The position numbers were made by a program, and so were the translations under genes. From positions 1 to 50,822 of the forward strand of contig CAZRIE010000015.1 in assembly GCA_964600075.1 (NCBI GenBank): 50,822 nt of DNA, in the 5' to 3' direction. Below, piece by piece: positions 1-7,920 of the stretch; positions within the stretch are counted from its first letter, which is position 1; each line of letters starts with the position of its first letter. The notes under the pieces are model-generated. The model was not told where the DNA came from and searched no databases. It saw nothing but the letters and a program-made list of their open reading frames with translations. Source of the stretch: CAZRIE01 sp964600075 (lineage in GTDB: Bacteria; Bacteroidota; Bacteroidia; Flavobacteriales; Flavobacteriaceae).

Positions 1-39
1 AAGCAACATCAAGAAAACCAACGTAAGTGTTTTTTTCAT
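1..39 (-). CDS. 5' end of a secreted or membrane protein, cut by the window edge
   Basis: Reading leftward from the ATG at 37-39 gives MKKTLTLVFLMLL, a classic start of a Sec signal peptide, before the window ends. The downstream neighbour at 128-577 on the same strand begins MKKVLAIVFLMLF, so the two leaders are nearly alike; this suggests tandem paralogues, though only 13 residues are visible. Function cannot be assigned. Confidence 0.6.
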   Translation of the reverse strand, partial: MKKTLTLVFLMLL

Positions 40-127
40 GTACGTGTTCTTTAATTGGTTACTGTTTAAATATCTATACTAAAATGCTAATCTTCGATTT
101 TTTAAGATGTAATCGATAAACAGATCC

Positions 128-577
128 TTAATCGATACGTTTATAATTTTCGGAATTTATCCGGTTTCCATCTTCATCGGTAAAAATCTGGCTGAAGCGA
201 TTATTTTCCAACTTAAGCTCCATGTTCCATTCCATATTTTCATTTGCAGCATTTCGCATTGAAGCTGACATATACTCCAGCCTTTCGGTGAGTGTACTAT
301 CTGTAGTTTCATATGAACCATAGCCGAACCACTCTACCGAATCGTTAGGCACATATCTTGTCCACATTACCTTACCATTGTAATACATCTTAATTTGGCG
401 ATAATTGTCGACTGCTAGCAGTGTATCTGATGGATTGACCCCGTCGCTATAGTTGTAGTGACTAACAAGTTCCCAAGTTCCTTCGATAGATGGGTGGTAA
501 CTCGGTTCGGAAGAGACAAATTTGGTGGCGGAAACCATAAAAAGCATTAAAAAAACTATTGCGAGTACTTTTTTCAT
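128..577 (-). CDS. Secreted lipocalin-like hypothetical protein
   Basis: This is a protein of about 149 residues. I start it at the ATG at 577 because MKKVLAIVFLMLFMVSA is a good Sec signal peptide; the longer frame to 610 adds a non-leader tail. The mature part opens with IEGTWELVSHYNY and continues with alternating beta-type segments (YRQIKMYYNGKVMWTRY, GYGSYETTDSTLTERLEY). That pattern recalls the lipocalin-like and DUF4488-type small secreted proteins of Bacteroidetes, in which IxGTWxLxS opens a beta barrel. No catalytic residues are recognisable. It probably acts in the periplasm or at the cell surface. The fold assignment is inference from pattern only. Confidence 0.75.
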   Translation of the reverse strand: MKKVLAIVFLMLFMVSATKFVSSEPSYHPSIEGTWELVSHYNYSDGVNPSDTLLAVDNYRQIKMYYNGKVMWTRYVPNDSVEWFGYGSYETTDSTLTERLEYMSASMRNAANENMEWNMELKLENNRFSQIFTDEDGNRINSENYKRID

Positions 578-829
578 GATATAGTGTTTTATGGTTCTGT
601 AATACTTCATTAAAATACAAATTATTTTGAAGTAATCTTAATTTTTAGATTGATTTTTTATCATAATCTTAATTTTGTGGATATATTCTATAGATTGGAG
701 AAAATGATTTGATGAAAAATCGATGTACTATTTTAAGAATTTCCTAAAAATGCATTCGGCAAAAAAAACGTATCAATCGGGTATCGTGGCATCGATAAAA
801 AGAATAAGTCAAGACGAGATCAAAGTGTT

Positions 830-1882
830 TTAAATTTCAGGAGTATTCAGGCAATGTAATAAGTGTTTAATGTCCTCTTGTTTATGGCCTGCGCTCAACA
901 CGATTCGGCTCATGAGATGGGCATGGTCGTCTGGATAAGGAAAACTGGTAACGATAATTTTATGTGCTACTAGGTATTCGGTCAATTGCACGTTTGAAAA
1001 AGTGAAGGCTGGGTGGGCGTCCATATAATGGAAGGTGTTCGAATATTTCAAGTTGTTTGTAAAATAATCGATGTGGCCTTTGAGCAATACCCGTTTTTCC
1101 GTGTAGATATCCTTAGCCTCCAATAGCGTAGCCATAGCAGCTGGTACGGCCGGACTTGCACCACCAAAGAAAGTAGTTTTCATGAATTCTGTAATTCTAT
1201 TTTTTGTGCCAAAAATTGCGCCGGCCTGAACGCCGAATCCCTTTCCCAAGGAACAACAGACCAGTAATTCTTTTGGCTTCAACTGAGAAAGTATTTTATA
1301 AACTCCTCCGCCATCTTTACCGACAACCCCTATTCCATGCGAATCATCGACCACAAGTATGATGTCTTTAAGGGGCAGTATTTGTAAAGCTTCAAAATAA
1401 GGGTAATTACACCCTGAAAAATCTATGGCATCTAAAAACACTACGGGTATAGTTTTGTTTTTTTCGCAGGCCAAATGCTCACGAACGGTTATGTTTAGGG
1501 CGGTAAAAGTAGCGAATGGCCTTATTTTGGTCTTGTATAGTGCAGAATGTGTGTTAGGCGCATAGAAGAAACGATGCGCTTTGGTATATAGCGATTGTGC
1601 AACGAACTGCCCAGCTAGGTAACCAGAAGACAAAGTGATACAAGCTTCACTACCGACTAAATCTGCCAAATAGCCTTCTGCTTCTTCATATATTGAAATC
1701 TGTACATTCGACTTTCTTGACGCGCCATAATTGGTGCCATAGCGCCTTATGTTCCGTACGAACAAATCTTGAAATTCGGCATCCGTTTGTAACCCTAAAT
1801 ATGAAGTGCCGCCAAAATAGCGATGTTGTTTTCCATTAACGGTAATTTCTCTTCCAGGAAATGAATCTACTTTATAGGCCAT
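830..1882 (-). CDS. AONS-family PLP-dependent aminotransferase class I/II enzyme
   Basis: A 350-residue fold-type I PLP enzyme of the alpha-oxoamine synthase group (8-amino-7-oxononanoate synthase, 2-amino-3-ketobutyrate CoA ligase). Visible hallmarks are GTNYGASRKSN near the N-terminus, LSSGYLAGQ, VVDDSHGIGVVG (Asp binding the PLP pyridine nitrogen) and CSLGKGFGVQAGAIFG, where the Lys is the expected Schiff-base residue. It is shorter than typical KBL/BioF (about 390). Its ATG overlaps the stop of the dipeptide epimerase gene in TAATG, so the two are translationally coupled. Coupling to an Ala-Glu epimerase points to amino-acid or peptidoglycan-peptide metabolism rather than biotin synthesis; no bio genes are nearby. 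The exact substrate is unknown. Confidence 0.9.
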   Translation of the reverse strand: MAYKVDSFPGREITVNGKQHRYFGGTSYLGLQTDAEFQDLFVRNIRRYGTNYGASRKSNVQISIYEEAEGYLADLVGSEACITLSSGYLAGQFVAQSLYTKAHRFFYAPNTHSALYKTKIRPFATFTALNITVREHLACEKNKTIPVVFLDAIDFSGCNYPYFEALQILPLKDIILVVDDSHGIGVVGKDGGGVYKILSQLKPKELLVCCSLGKGFGVQAGAIFGTKNRITEFMKTTFFGGASPAVPAAMATLLEAKDIYTEKRVLLKGHIDYFTNNLKYSNTFHYMDAHPAFTFSNVQLTEYLVAHKIIVTSFPYPDDHAHLMSRIVLSAGHKQEDIKHLLHCLNTPEI

Positions 1883-2892
1883 TAGCGCAAAGTTATACCT
1901 GACCCTGATAGTTTAGGAAAAATTAGTTGGCCATCTTTCAATATTTTTATGCCATCGGCAATATCTTCTTTTAACAACAAGGGCCCATCCATATCGACAT
2001 AATCAAGTTGGGGCAATAGTTGGGCAATGGCCGAGATGCCTACAGTAGATTCGGTCATACAGCCGACCATAACTTTTAGTCCCATTTCTTTCACTTTTGT
2101 TATCATGCGAAGGGCAGGGGTGAGGCCACCACATTTGGTCAGTTTCATATTGATTCCGTTGAAATGGAGTCCGCATTTTTCGACATCACCTTCAACGATA
2201 CAGCTTTCATCGGCGATTACGGGCAGTACACTTTTATGCATGACTTTTTCCATGCCTTCCCAGTCATCCGCTTTTAGGGGTTGCTCAAGAAATTCCACGC
2301 CCAGCTCTTTGAGTTGCTGGGCATTCATAATTGTTTCTTTTGCCGACCAGGCACAATTGGCATCGATGCGGAATACGGCATCTGTATGATTACGAAGTTC
2401 TTTGACAATGGCGACATCGTCTTCGGTGCCCAACTTAATCTTATAGATGGGCCATGGGGTTTCCTTCATTTTAGAAACCATCTCTTCAATAGATGCTAAG
2501 CCGATGGTATAGTTCGTTATCGGATAGTTTTCTTTGGAAGTACTCCAAATATCATATAACGCCCTGCCTTTTAGTTTACCATATAAATCCCAAGCGGCAA
2601 GATCTAAAGCGCAAATGGCAAAGTTGGATAATTGCTTTTCGACCAAGAATCGGTGAAACTGTTCAGGGCTACACAATTCAAAAGCTTCTATTTCGGGTCG
2701 GATGCCTTCGATTTCCGCCTTCATACTTTCTACGGTAATCTTGTAATAGGGGTTTGATGTGCTTTCACCATATCCCGTTTGTCCATCCAAAGAAAGGCTT
2801 GTTATGAGTGTGTCTTGATAATCGTGTGATTCACGGGAAATGCTAAAGGTATGTTTTAGGGCGAGCACATACTTTTTAAGGCTTAACTGCAT
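1882..2892 (-). CDS. Dipeptide epimerase (L-Ala-D/L-Glu epimerase type), enolase superfamily
   Basis: A 336-residue member of the muconate-lactonising subgroup of the enolase superfamily. The expected active-site series is present in order: IYKIKLG (KxK acid/base lysines), FRIDANCAW (metal Asp), FLEQPL (metal Glu), PVIADES (metal Asp) and INMKLTKCGGL (second catalytic Lys). In this family the pair of lysines epimerises the alpha carbon of the C-terminal residue of a dipeptide such as L-Ala-D-Glu from murein turnover. The first ATG at 2892 gives a normal N-terminal capping domain. It is first in a two-gene operon with the PLP enzyme. Substrate specificity is inferred from family and context. 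Confidence 0.92.
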   Translation of the reverse strand: MQLSLKKYVLALKHTFSISRESHDYQDTLITSLSLDGQTGYGESTSNPYYKITVESMKAEIEGIRPEIEAFELCSPEQFHRFLVEKQLSNFAICALDLAAWDLYGKLKGRALYDIWSTSKENYPITNYTIGLASIEEMVSKMKETPWPIYKIKLGTEDDVAIVKELRNHTDAVFRIDANCAWSAKETIMNAQQLKELGVEFLEQPLKADDWEGMEKVMHKSVLPVIADESCIVEGDVEKCGLHFNGINMKLTKCGGLTPALRMITKVKEMGLKVMVGCMTESTVGISAIAQLLPQLDYVDMDGPLLLKEDIADGIKILKDGQLIFPKLSGSGITLR

Positions 2893-3219
2893 GCTGGAAA
2901 ATAATTTTTACTAAGATTATGCTTAAGAATCTATCAATTGTTTTTTTAGGCCTCTTTTTGCGCAGAATTTCGTTAAAATTTAAAACCGTAGCTCTGTGTC
3001 CTGCTATTCTTTAAAATTTCGCCTCGTTCTACATCAAAAATAGCTTATAAAAAATACAATCATAAATTCTTAGACAGGTTCTAAGATAAAAAGACTTACG
3101 AGACCTACTTGTGAACTACATTTTTTTTTGAAACGAGCAAGACATGACAAAATCCATTAGGCACAAAAAAACGCGTCGAAATTTCAGCGGGCTGTACCCA
3201 TGGATTACGTTGTTTGAGA
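2893..3219. other. Intergenic region without a recognised gene
   Basis: This 327-base AT-rich stretch separates the end of the head-GIN gene from the start of the dipeptide epimerase gene, both on the minus strand. I see no convincing coding sequence, RNA gene or strong hairpin. It should contain the promoter of the epimerase operon, but no clean TAnnTTTG box was found. Confidence 0.5.
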
Positions 3220-3951
3220 TCAATATTGGTGAACACTACCGGAAACGGAATTTTTCTTTTGTACGCTCGGGTCACCTGAATATGAAATATTACCGCCACT
3301 GCTAGCATCGGCGGAGAGTGATTTTTCAACTTGAATTTTCATATTTCCACCACTACTGGCATCAGCATTGCAGGTTTTCGTTTGCAGTTCTTTAGCATTG
3401 ATATTGCCCCCGCTACTTACATCGACATCGGCGTGATCCGCCACACCAGAAATACTCAGATTGGCACCGCTACCGGCATCGATCTCAAGATCATTAGTCG
3501 TTAATTCAATGTTCAAAACGGCACCGCTGCTTCCATTAATTTCAAGCCGATCACTTTTAATTGTGTTTTTTGTATTTAGATGGGATCCGCTCGACCCGCT
3601 TAAAGCGGTAATATCGGGTAGGGAGACGAAAACTTTTTTCGTAGCCTTACCAATATTCTCTTCGGCATGAATACGTAGTTTTCCATTTTTAATTTCCGTA
3701 AGGATAAGGGCTATAATATTTTCATCGGCTTCTACCTCTATCCTGAAATCATCGGCCTGGGTTACATAGACCATAATGCCCTCAGATGCTGATACTTTTG
3801 TGAATTCTTCGGTTATAGTGCGGGTGTCGTTTACTACGTTACCGTTCCCCTTTTCTCCGGGACCAAAATCACCGATGTTGATGTCAAATCCGCAGGAGGA
3901 TAAAAATAATGCTACTAAAAATGCTACTGCAATACGTACTAAGGTTGTCAT
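3220..3951 (-). CDS. Head-GIN domain lipoprotein (DUF2807)
   Basis: A 243-residue lipoprotein: the leader ends FLSSC with Cys20 as the lipidation site. The body is a right-handed beta-type solenoid with recurrent G/S-rich turns (SGSSGSHLNT, NGSSGAVLNI, DAGSGANLSI, DVSSGGNINA, DASSGGNMKI, DASSGGNISY). This is typical of the putative auto-transporter adhesin head-GIN domain. A Lys/Ser-rich tail follows. It lies downstream of padR and pspC in the same direction (168 bases after pspC), a common flavobacterial arrangement. It probably sits at the cell envelope as a structural or signalling part of a PspC-type stress response. Function in this operon is inference. Confidence 0.9.
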   Translation of the reverse strand: MTTLVRIAVAFLVALFLSSCGFDINIGDFGPGEKGNGNVVNDTRTITEEFTKVSASEGIMVYVTQADDFRIEVEADENIIALILTEIKNGKLRIHAEENIGKATKKVFVSLPDITALSGSSGSHLNTKNTIKSDRLEINGSSGAVLNIELTTNDLEIDAGSGANLSISGVADHADVDVSSGGNINAKELQTKTCNADASSGGNMKIQVEKSLSADASSGGNISYSGDPSVQKKNSVSGSVHQY

Positions 3952-3966
3952 GACTATTGTTTTATG

Positions 3967-4002
3967 CTGAACTCGTTTCAGTATCTGTTGAACTTTGTTC
4001 AG
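3967..4002. repeat. Short palindromic intergenic repeat (REP-like), two tandem units
   Basis: CTGAACTCGTTTCAG at 3967-3981 is followed by the near copy TTGAACTTTGTTCAG at 3988-4002. Each has 4-5 base arms around a short loop. A 17-base stretch, TACTGAAACGAGTTCAG on the minus strand at 3967-3983, recurs at 7869-7885. From memory, very similar CTGAACTxGTTTCAG units are scattered through many Bacteroidetes genomes. It lies in the leader of the head-GIN gene. Confidence 0.6.
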
Positions 4003-4119
4003 GAGTGATTAATAATTGTGTTAATTGATTATTGATTGATGTAAAGTTGTGATTTAACAATGGTATAGTTCAATAATTTGAACCGAACTGTACTATTTTG
4101 GTGTCGAATTGTTATTGGT

Positions 4120-5940
4120 TTAATCTTTGGTGATTGTTTTTGTCATTGTGGTATCTCCATCTTCCGCCTTTATTTTTATGGAATTGCCCTCGCTATCAAT
4201 ATCGATGTCAACACGTTCTTCGTCGCCATTGGCTTTGATGCGCACTCCATCTTCATCGATTTTCATTTCAAACGATTCGCCATTTTCATCATTGATGTTA
4301 ATGTCTACTCCATCTTCATTGATTCGAATATGATTGTTGTCATCGTCATTGTAAGTGTCTTCGTCAGGACATTCTTGGCACTTAAGCTCACCGTCGGGGC
4401 CCATTTTCCAAAGATAGTTTTCAAAATTATCTGGAGATGTATCGGTATCTACCCGAATCGTCCAAAGGCGTTCGCTCGATGGATCATACTTTATTATTGT
4501 GCCTTCGGGTAAATAAAGGTTGACCCGCACCTCCTGCTCGTTAAAAGTGCTCTTCTCCGAAGTTGTTAAAAAATTATTGAAAATCAACTTATTTCCGTTC
4601 AGCATATATTCGTAATCGATTTTTTCTGCTGTACTTTTTGCCTCTTTGAATGAAGGTCCGTTTGCCTCTTTGCGTATAGAAATACTGGCCACGGTATCAT
4701 TCGATTTTTTTATGTTGAACCGTACATCTTCGGATTGTAAGATGGGGTTTCCGGCATTATCATATACCATAAGCATATCTTTCATGCGCATATGATCGCC
4801 CCCATCATAAAACTTTGAGGAGACCAATTGAATGTTCAAAGTGTCAGATTTGCTGTCGACGTACACTGGGTTTTCAGTAGTAACACTTCCTGTAAATGCA
4901 TGGGCCGCGGCCTCACGAACACCCATAACAATTAGTGAAATCAAGCAAATTAGCCATAAACCCAGTAAAGAAAACTTAGCGATATTACCGATGGACTTCA
5001 AATTGTTTACCAATATTTTTAACCCCAAATAGAATAAAAAGAAGAATGGAATTCCGATAACAAAGAATAACAAGAGCGAGAGCAGCCATACTGGCGCACC
5101 TGTGATATTATCGATTACGCCCTCGACCCCGGGTAGGTGAAGCCAATCTAAAGTACCTAGGGTTAACATGCCGATAAACATACCTATAATAGCGGCGACC
5201 CCAACAATTACTAGAATGATTCCTATGAATTTTCCAAAGACCTTGAAAAGAAACATGATAATGTCGCCAACACTATCGAAAAAGGATTTACCACCGTTTT
5301 TTACTTTGTTACCGACTCCTTCGTAATCGACGCTCTTAATTTTTTGGGCAACATCATCAAAGCCTTCCTTGACCTTGCGTTCTATATTGCTGATGTTGAT
5401 GTCCTCCCCCCGCATATCCAACTTTTGGGAAGTTGTTGCGGCCTCAGGGATCAATAGCCATAATAGGCCATAAATAAGTATAAAAGCCCCGGTAGATGCT
5501 ATCGTTAAAATAATCCATAATAAACGGATCCACAGTGGGTCTACATTGAAGTAGTGTCCTAGACCCGAAGAAACCCCTGCAACATATTTTTGTTCGGTGT
5601 CACGATAGAATTTTTTCGCTCTTTTATGTTCCGTACGCTGCCGGTCCGAAATGGGCTCATCCTCGAAAATATCTTCATCGACCATGTAGTCTTCTGGCTG
5701 CCCCATTATGGCAATGACCTCGTCGACCTCTTTTTGGGTAATGACCTGTCGTTCGTTCTCTAGTTTCTCATGAAAGAGCTCGGCAACACGGGCTTCGATA
5801 TCGGCCAATATTTCATCGCTACCAGGTGTATTCGCAAAAGAGCGCTTTACCGATTCGAGGTAACGCTGCATCTTGTTATAGGCTTCTTCATCGATGTGAA
5901 AAAGCATATTGGCTAGATTTATATTTACTGTCTTATTCAT
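4120..5940 (-). CDS. PspC domain membrane protein
   Basis: A 606-residue protein. Residues 1-100 are a soluble helical region, followed by the PspC domain at about 110-168 (KYVAGVSSGLGHYFNVDPLWIRLLW, then a membrane helix ending GLLWLLIPEA). Further hydrophobic helices follow (IMFLFKVFGKFIGIILVIVGVAAIIGMF is split here by position only: about residues 225-255; others near 285-350). A large extracytoplasmic part ends in a very acidic tail, about 515-595, made of DGVDI/DEDGVRI-like units. PspC proteins sense or counter envelope stress in other bacteria. Here it follows padR by 67 bases and precedes the head-GIN lipoprotein, so expression is probably under PadR control. The acidic tail may bind cations; that is inference. 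Confidence 0.9.
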   Translation of the reverse strand: MNKTVNINLANMLFHIDEEAYNKMQRYLESVKRSFANTPGSDEILADIEARVAELFHEKLENERQVITQKEVDEVIAIMGQPEDYMVDEDIFEDEPISDRQRTEHKRAKKFYRDTEQKYVAGVSSGLGHYFNVDPLWIRLLWIILTIASTGAFILIYGLLWLLIPEAATTSQKLDMRGEDINISNIERKVKEGFDDVAQKIKSVDYEGVGNKVKNGGKSFFDSVGDIIMFLFKVFGKFIGIILVIVGVAAIIGMFIGMLTLGTLDWLHLPGVEGVIDNITGAPVWLLSLLLFFVIGIPFFFLFYLGLKILVNNLKSIGNIAKFSLLGLWLICLISLIVMGVREAAAHAFTGSVTTENPVYVDSKSDTLNIQLVSSKFYDGGDHMRMKDMLMVYDNAGNPILQSEDVRFNIKKSNDTVASISIRKEANGPSFKEAKSTAEKIDYEYMLNGNKLIFNNFLTTSEKSTFNEQEVRVNLYLPEGTIIKYDPSSERLWTIRVDTDTSPDNFENYLWKMGPDGELKCQECPDEDTYNDDDNNHIRINEDGVDININDENGESFEMKIDEDGVRIKANGDEERVDIDIDSEGNSIKIKAEDGDTTMTKTITKD

Positions 5941-6007
5941 TTTTTTTATTATTTAGTCTTGTGCCGTCAGTCTAGGGGCAATCGAAGGACAAGATGTGTT
6001 CTTAGGT

Positions 6008-6337
6008 TTATTTGTTGTTGGTTACAAGATTTGTTGCTGTTCTCAATTCGTCCCAAGTGGTGTCAAGTTCTTTTAGAAAAAGTTTACCTGTCTCTGTTAG
6101 GGCATAATACTTTCTTGGCGGGCCCGAGGTCGATTCTTCCCAGCGATAGCTGAGGAGTCCCGCATTCTTCAAGCGGGTCAGTAAAGGGTAAATAGTACCT
6201 TCTACTACGAGCATCTTCGCGTCTTTAAGCGTCCCTAGAATCTCGGAGGCATACTTGTCTTTTCCGTTTAGAATAGACAGGATGCAATATTCCAAGACCC
6301 CTTTACGCATTTGGGCTTTTGTATTTTCTACGTTCAT
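6008..6337 (-). CDS. PadR family transcriptional regulator
   Basis: A 109-residue winged-helix repressor. I choose the ATG at 6337 (MNVENTKAQMRKG) because it gives the usual PadR length and is preceded by GAAG; the open frame extends to 6409 with an unlikely Lys-rich prefix. Family hallmarks are LEYCILSIL, YASEILGTLK, LVVEGTIYPLLTRLKNAGLL (recognition helix), YRWEES, GPPRKYYALTETG and the short C-terminal dimerisation helix. It is first in the padR-pspC-head-GIN operon and probably autoregulates it in response to a small ligand or envelope signal. No operator was identified. Confidence 0.93.
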   Translation of the reverse strand: MNVENTKAQMRKGVLEYCILSILNGKDKYASEILGTLKDAKMLVVEGTIYPLLTRLKNAGLLSYRWEESTSGPPRKYYALTETGKLFLKELDTTWDELRTATNLVTNNK

Positions 6338-6574
6338 AACTTCTTTTTTCTTTTTATGCAGTTCCTTTAAATTGGGAGAACGTGTCTGCTCTGAAATGGT
6401 TGTCTGCATGATGTGAATGTTCGTTTTTTGATTGATGAATAAACATCTTGATTGATTTTTGATTGCTGAATAAACTCCTATTTGATCAGGTGTGATTAAG
6501 ACCTGTTTTATTATTTTTATTTCCCCCAGAAACTTCGGGGCTGATCACTGATTTCTATTTTTTTCTCATACCTA

Positions 6575-7057
6575 TTATTTAATAAAGTTTATGGTAACCG
6601 GATAGTTAAATTCCTGTCCTTCGTTCGTACGTATGGTCGCCAAAATAGTATAGACGATGTTAACGATAAAGAGGGCGCCCTGTGCTAGTCCCGCTATGCC
6701 CAAGGGTAACATCCAAGTCCCGAAATTGAAATCATTGAGGTCAAAATGGATATCAAGGTTATTGTAATTGTTCAGTTGGTCAAATCCGAAAAAACCAAAA
6801 TCGAGAATCTCGGGAAAAAACCCTACAAGAAAAGGAACGCTGATAATACCCAAAATGATAGAATAGAGTAGCATACTGATTTGAAAGTTCAATGCTTGCT
6901 TTCCGTTGTAGTCTACGAATTCATATTCTTTCTTATTCGCAGTCCATAATACCAAAGGAATAATGAAATTTCCGTAGGGAATAAAGAATTTTGAAAAGGT
7001 CGAGGCATGTATCAATGCCGATAAATTTCGCTCGTGTTTGGTTAACGTACTTTCCAT
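6575..7057 (-). CDS. DUF4870 domain membrane protein
   Basis: A 160-residue membrane protein with the DUF4870 signature: NLSALIHASTFSKF, IIPLVLWTANKKE, FVDYNGKQALNFQIS and a closing membrane helix with VNIVYTILATIRTNEGQEF. There are three or four membrane helices, with an Asn/Asp-rich loop between them. The start ATG at 7057 follows directly after a short intergenic region. It lies upstream of padR on the same strand but 237 bases away, so it may be a separate unit. Members of this family have no established biochemical role. Confidence 0.9.
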   Translation of the reverse strand: MESTLTKHERNLSALIHASTFSKFFIPYGNFIIPLVLWTANKKEYEFVDYNGKQALNFQISMLLYSIILGIISVPFLVGFFPEILDFGFFGFDQLNNYNNLDIHFDLNDFNFGTWMLPLGIAGLAQGALFIVNIVYTILATIRTNEGQEFNYPVTINFIK

Positions 7058-7164
7058 GGCTTAGTAATTTCTTATGCAAATATATGGCTAAAAAAAGGTA
7101 CTATGCAAAACAAAGTACTAAGGTTTAGGATAAATTTAACATTTATGACTTCATATATTTTATC

Positions 7165-7172
7165 TACTTTTG
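7165..7172 (+). promoter_or_regulatory. Bacteroidetes-type -7 promoter box for the DUF4442 gene
   Basis: TACTTTTG fits the TAnnTTTG consensus of the Bacteroidetes housekeeping sigma factor. It ends 18 bases before the ATG at 7191, so transcription would begin a few bases before the start codon, leaving a very short leader. A convincing TTTG -33 box is not visible (TTTA at 7142 is the nearest), hence moderate confidence. Confidence 0.45.
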
Positions 7173-7190
7173 AGAAAAACTCAAACAATA

Positions 7191-7646
7191 ATGGGCGTTT
7201 CCGCAGGAAAATTCAATAAATTCACTTTTTTTAAATTACCGGCCGCTTGGTGGACAGGTGTGCGTGTAAAAGCTATCGACCATCAGAAATGTGTGGTCAC
7301 GGTTAAACACGGCTGGCGCAATCAGAATCCGTTTAAATCGATGTTTTGGGCAGTGCAGGGTATGGCAGCGGAGCTAAGTACAGGTGCTATGGTCATCTCC
7401 CAGATTCGGGACAGCGGAAAAAAAATTTCTATGTTGGTTGCAAATAACAACGCCAATTTTTCAAAAAAAGCTACAGGAAGAATTACGTTTGCTTGTGAAG
7501 ATGGGCATCTGATAAAAGAAGCTATCGACAATACCGTGGCGACGGGGGAGGGGCAAGCATTTTGGATGAAGTCCGTTGGTGTAAATGCAGATGGTGTGGT
7601 AGTTTCGACCTTTAATTTTGAATGGACGGTGAGGGTCAAGAATTAG
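7191..7646 (+). CDS. DUF4442 domain protein, hotdog thioesterase-like
   Basis: A 151-residue protein. I start at ATG 7191; a TTG at 7170 in frame lies inside the apparent promoter box. Segments PAAWWTGVRVKAIDHQKCVV, HGWRNQNPFKSMFWAVQGMAAELSTG and the closing beta strands match DUF4442, a hotdog-fold family related to PaaI acyl-CoA thioesterases. The conserved N-x-F-x-S-x-F/Y and A-A-E region corresponds to the active-site helix of the fold, but substrate and activity are unknown. It is monocistronic between two divergent neighbours. Confidence 0.88.
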   Translation: MGVSAGKFNKFTFFKLPAAWWTGVRVKAIDHQKCVVTVKHGWRNQNPFKSMFWAVQGMAAELSTGAMVISQIRDSGKKISMLVANNNANFSKKATGRITFACEDGHLIKEAIDNTVATGEGQAFWMKSVGVNADGVVVSTFNFEWTVRVKN

Positions 7647-7920
7647 TTAAAGGCTATTTTAGTTATACAAGTGTTACCTTGAGGGGACCATTGAGGTGTT
7701 GGTTCGGTCAGCCGAGAGATTAATTAAATTATGCTATCCTATTTGCAGAAGGTTTGCGAGATTTAGGTGTGGTATAATTTGTAACAAAATCAAATTAATA
7801 CTACTAATAGCAAAGAAGAGATTGCTCTAAACAATAGATATAAGCAAAGACATATAGATTTCCTACTTTACTGAAACGAGTTCAGTACTGGCATGGAAAT
7901 GACAATAAAATCAAAATAGT
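7647..7920. other. Intergenic region with one palindromic repeat
   Basis: No gene is visible. The only structured element is TACTGAA-ACGAG-TTCAGTA at 7869-7887, listed separately. The region should carry the promoter of the AIM24 gene; none was recognised with confidence. Confidence 0.45.
7869..7887. repeat. Palindromic repeat unit, second copy
   Basis: TACTGAA at 7869-7875 and TTCAGTA at 7881-7887 form a perfect 7-base stem with loop ACGAG. Seventeen bases are identical to the unit at 3967-3983 in opposite orientation. It stands 33 bases before the AIM24 start codon, so it could also act in the messenger leader. Confidence 0.6.

Noticed and set aside
3105..3329. 74-residue minus-strand frame
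   Set aside because: It overlaps the 3' end of the head-GIN gene out of frame and has no family match.
7170..7190. TTG start for the DUF4442 gene
   Set aside because: It overlaps a TAnnTTTG promoter box and an ATG at 7191 gives the family N-terminus.
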